A DNA stretch of 64,000 bases from Streptomyces sp. NBC_00083. GTDB lineage: Bacteria > Actinomycetota > Actinomycetes > Streptomycetales > Streptomycetaceae. Under the pieces are notes generated by a model. That model was not told the origin of the DNA, searched no databases, and worked only from the letters and a program-made list of their open reading frames with translations. The translations under genes and the position numbers were made by a program. The DNA lies in contig NZ_JAPELY010000003.1 of assembly GCF_026343295.1 (NCBI RefSeq), forward strand, positions 1,302,001 through 1,366,000, written 5' to 3'. Below are positions 61,833 to 64,000 of the stretch, in pieces (the first letter of the stretch is position 1; every line of letters starts with the position of its first letter).

Positions 61833-62816
61833 ATGGCGGTGTTCGTGATCTCCGCCGACACTGCGTCGGGCTCCCTCACGGTGACGGAGAAGGTCGGCCC
61901 GTCCTCCTATCGGCGGCCCGTATCGGTGGTGACCGGGCGGGGACCGCTCGGGGTGGCCCAGTGCGGCCCCGGCGGGATGCTGTTCGTGGCGCTCGCGGTC
62001 TGCGACGAGGTGTTCTCGGTCGACGTGGCGACGGGCCAGGTGGTCGGCAGGATCCGGGTGGGCTGGGCGCCGCGCAGCCTCACACCGGTCCCCGGCACCC
62101 CTTACCTGCTGGTCGCAAACGCGGGTTCGGACACCGTGTCGGTGATCGACACCGGAGAAGGCCGAGTGACGACTTCGATCAAAGTGGGGCGGGAGCCGGG
62201 CGCGATGGCAGTGAGCGCTGATGGGCGCACCGCGCTGGTGTGTGAGCGGGGAGAGGGCACGGTGGGGGCTCTGGACCTGTCACCGCTGGTGAAGGGCCGC
62301 CCCGCGCGGATCTCCCTGCGCTGGCGGACCGGACTCGGTCCCCATCCGCACGTTCAGCCGCGGGCTGTCGCGCTGTGCGGGGGAGGGGCAGTCGTGGCGT
62401 GTGCTCGCCGCGACGCTCTGCCGGTTCTGAACGTCGACGACGGCGTGCTGGTCGCGGACGTGGCGCTGCCCGTGCCGGGTTCGGCCCCGGTCGGTGTCGC
62501 GGTGACCGGCGGGGACGGCTTCGCCCTGGTGGCGTTGGAGCGTGCCGGGCTGCTCGCGGTGGTGGATCTGCTGGACTGGCGCGTCACCCGTCAGATACGT
62601 ATCGGGCCGGGGCCCCGGCACCTCGCGATCGATGCGGATGACGGGACGGTGTACTGCACTCTCGCACCGGACAGCCGTCTGGCCGTGCTGCACCTGGACG
62701 GTGTGGACTTGTCCACCACCGACGGTGAGCCGCAGTTCGACACCCTGGCGACCGGGACCCGTCCCAGCGCCGTCGCGGTCGTCCGCATCAACGAGCTCGC
62801 GCTGAACGGGACCTGA
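61833..62816 (+). CDS. YVTN-type beta-propeller protein
   Basis: This 327-residue protein is made of repeated blades such as LLVANAGSDTVSVIDTGEGR, TALVCERGEGTVGALDL and RHLAIDADDGTVYCTL, the surface-layer YVTN/NHL pattern. No signal peptide is visible from ATG 61833, which has GGAGAAGGGGGG upstream. Such propellers are protein-interaction or sensor modules; no enzyme domain is attached. A longer frame reaches upstream but without protein-like sequence. Confidence 0.8.
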   Translation: MAVFVISADTASGSLTVTEKVGPSSYRRPVSVVTGRGPLGVAQCGPGGMLFVALAVCDEVFSVDVATGQVVGRIRVGWAPRSLTPVPGTPYLLVANAGSDTVSVIDTGEGRVTTSIKVGREPGAMAVSADGRTALVCERGEGTVGALDLSPLVKGRPARISLRWRTGLGPHPHVQPRAVALCGGGAVVACARRDALPVLNVDDGVLVADVALPVPGSAPVGVAVTGGDGFALVALERAGLLAVVDLLDWRVTRQIRIGPGPRHLAIDADDGTVYCTLAPDSRLAVLHLDGVDLSTTDGEPQFDTLATGTRPSAVAVVRINELALNGT

Positions 62817-62964
62817 CGGCAGACGGGGGAGTTGCGGTCCGGCCACAGGAGTGGCCGGTGCCCGGCGGGACCACACGGCTCGCGCCGGCCCGCCCAGAGC
62901 TGGGCTCGGGGTGCGGCGCGGCTGTGGGCTTATCCAGCAATTGCACGTCGGAAGGCCGAGGTTC

Positions 62965-63288
62965 ATGTCTCCCACCAACGTCCTGTCTGGTGGCCGTGGC
63001 CGGTCGGCTCCCGGGCCCCGGGCGCTGGCCGCCCTGCTCGGCACGACCCGCTCGCAGGTCCTGCGACAGGTCGCGAACAGAGCCCCTGCCACAACGAATG
63101 AGATCGTGGCAGCTCTTGAGGTCGGTGCGGCCACGGTGTCGCACCACACTGGCGTCCTGAGCCGCTCGGGACTGATTGCCACACGACGCGACGGCGCCAG
63201 CGTCCGCCACACCCTCACTCCCTTAGGCCGCAGCCTTCTGGATGCTCACGGCCTGCCTGCCGCACCTTCCACGCCCTCCAGCCCGTGA
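62965..63288 (+). CDS. Winged-helix regulator, ArsR-like
   Basis: A 107-residue protein with an ArsR/MarR-like winged helix: RALAALLGTTRSQVLRQVAN, TTNEIVAALEVGAATVSHHT, SRSGLIATRRDGASVRHTL. The recognition helix reads GAATVSHHTGVLSRSGL. No Cys is present for metal binding, so it is not a classical metal-sensing ArsR. The ribosome-binding site is weak (GAAGG ten bases upstream). It follows the beta-propeller gene after 148 bp. Confidence 0.75.
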   Translation: MSPTNVLSGGRGRSAPGPRALAALLGTTRSQVLRQVANRAPATTNEIVAALEVGAATVSHHTGVLSRSGLIATRRDGASVRHTLTPLGRSLLDAHGLPAAPSTPSSP

Positions 63289-63609
63289 GCTCTCCCCCGT
63301 CGGCATCCCGGCGGGGAGAGAGCGCCCGCGCACGCCCCCGACTTCTCGTCCCGTCCCCTTTACTGGCGGGGAGCGTGGGGCCGGTGACGGCCCGGTGACT
63401 GCGGTGTGCAACCCAGTGGCCCGGCCTTGAAGAGCAGACCAACTGCCGCGAAAGCGTGAGGGTGTGCAGTTAGTGCGTGCGCTCTTTTTGAGCAGGATCG
63501 AAAAGATTGCCAGGCCATGAATTCCAGGAAACACTGAGGGCTGCCCGCCCAGAGAGCCCTCTGCAATTCACCGTGAAATCCACTGATTTACTGTGGGGGT
63601 TACCACGTC
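63289..63609. other. Intergenic, nothing recognised
   Basis: Contains a moderately AT-rich section (63460-63600) that may hold the promoter of the next gene. No clear hairpin or operator. Confidence 0.4.
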
Positions 63610-64000
63610 ATGCCGGTATACGAGACAGCCCGCACACCACCCCTGCTCCAGAGCTCGGACGAGGTCAGCACCACGACGCGAGCGATGGTGTCGCAGCTGT
63701 TCACGACACCGGTGGCCCGCGTGCGGTGCCCGTTCGCCGACGACGTCAACCCGCCGCTCGCCGCCGCTGTGAGCCAGCGGGAGGCGGGACGGGTGAAGGA
63801 CTTCGGCTACAAGCGGGAGACGGCTGGGGAGTTCACCGCCTGGGGCGGCATTGAGGCCGCGCGGGTGAGCCGCTGGGTGTGCTCGGTCGCCGGCAAGTTC
63901 GTCGAGGCCCTGACCGGCATGACCCTGACCAAGGCATTCACGCATTCCCTGGCCCGGGAAGGCGAGCAGCTTGCCGGCGAGGCGTCCGTGTCGGTGGGGG
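63610..64000 (+). CDS. Partial unrecognised protein, cut by window edge
   Basis: An open frame of 130 codons from ATG 63610 reaches the edge without a stop: MPVYETARTPPLLQSSDEVS, then LFTTPVARVRCPFADDVNPP. The phrase CPFADDVNPPL faintly resembles the start of bacterial terpene synthases (PFPxxxNP), but the following sequence does not continue that pattern, so I do not assign a family. The preceding AT-rich promoter-like stretch supports a real gene on this strand. Confidence 0.5.
   Translation, partial: MPVYETARTPPLLQSSDEVSTTTRAMVSQLFTTPVARVRCPFADDVNPPLAAAVSQREAGRVKDFGYKRETAGEFTAWGGIEAARVSRWVCSVAGKFVEALTGMTLTKAFTHSLAREGEQLAGEASVSVG

Noticed and set aside
63568..63945. Minus-strand frame opposite the last partial gene
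   Set aside because: His/Arg/Gly-rich composition typical of antisense reading; the plus strand has a better start and an AT-rich upstream region.
63610..64000. Terpene synthase assignment for the last partial gene
   Set aside because: Only a short phrase (CPFADDVNPP) resembles that family, and the catalytic motifs would lie beyond the window.

Overview
The window is high-GC actinomycete DNA, almost certainly from a Streptomyces. The signs are strong G/C third-position bias, GTG and TTG starts, AfsA/ArpA-type butyrolactone signalling genes, SARP regulators and rare TTA codons in regulatory genes. It carries a complete-looking modular type I polyketide cluster at about 7.5-54.4 kb, flanked by ordinary and partly decayed accessory genes.

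Left flank (1-8.2 kb): an MmcQ/YjbR-type protein cut by the window edge, a GlxA-type regulator divergent from a DJ-1/PfpI protein with three small downstream genes, a wrecked arsC, a LexA paralogue, a frameshifted DUF3592-like gene, a PASTA surface protein and a TetR regulator. That TetR gene shares an exact 16-bp operator with a promoter region 18.6 kb away inside the cluster.

Biosynthetic core: three PKS genes, all on the minus strand. PKS1 (33759-47480) has a KSQ-AT-ACP loading module and two KS-AT-DH-KR-ACP modules. PKS2 (16135-21669) has one module whose DH is visibly broken. PKS3 (9503-16090) has one module plus a terminal thioester reductase. All five ATs have the malonyl-type HAFH motif. 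Colinearity predicts a C10 pentaketide released as an aldehyde: two conjugated double bonds from modules 1 and 2, a 5-hydroxyl kept because of the dead DH, and a 2,3-double bond. A class III aminotransferase (47628-49205), an SDR (26931-27695) and an imine reductase (25941-26810) could turn this into a six-membered cyclic imine or piperidine with a C5 side chain. A group D flavin monooxygenase with a flavin reductase, and two NTF2-like proteins, match the tailoring set reported for streptazone-type cyclopenta[b]pyridine alkaloids. A P450/ferredoxin pair and a Tat-exported flavin amine oxidase are also present. A 4'-phosphopantetheinyl transferase and a type II thioesterase support the assembly line. 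No dedicated exporter is visible.

Regulation is dense: an AfsA-type butyrolactone synthase, its likely receptor, a second receptor-like TetR, a short SARP, a large SARP with cyclase-like and ATPase regions, and a domesticated, catalytically dead IS701-like protein placed between receptor and SARP. In-frame TTA codons in the SDR, the AfsA gene and the short SARP imply bldA control. Hairpin terminators lie between most convergent genes.

Right flank (54.4-64 kb): a zone of decay and rearrangement. It holds a frameshifted acetyltransferase, a frameshifted Asp/Glu racemase fused to a 5'-truncated RHS protein with a small membrane protein behind it, a DUF2625 gene fused to an IS5-type transposase tail, and a methyltransferase fragment. 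It then returns to intact small genes: a VOC protein, a beta-propeller protein and a winged-helix regulator.
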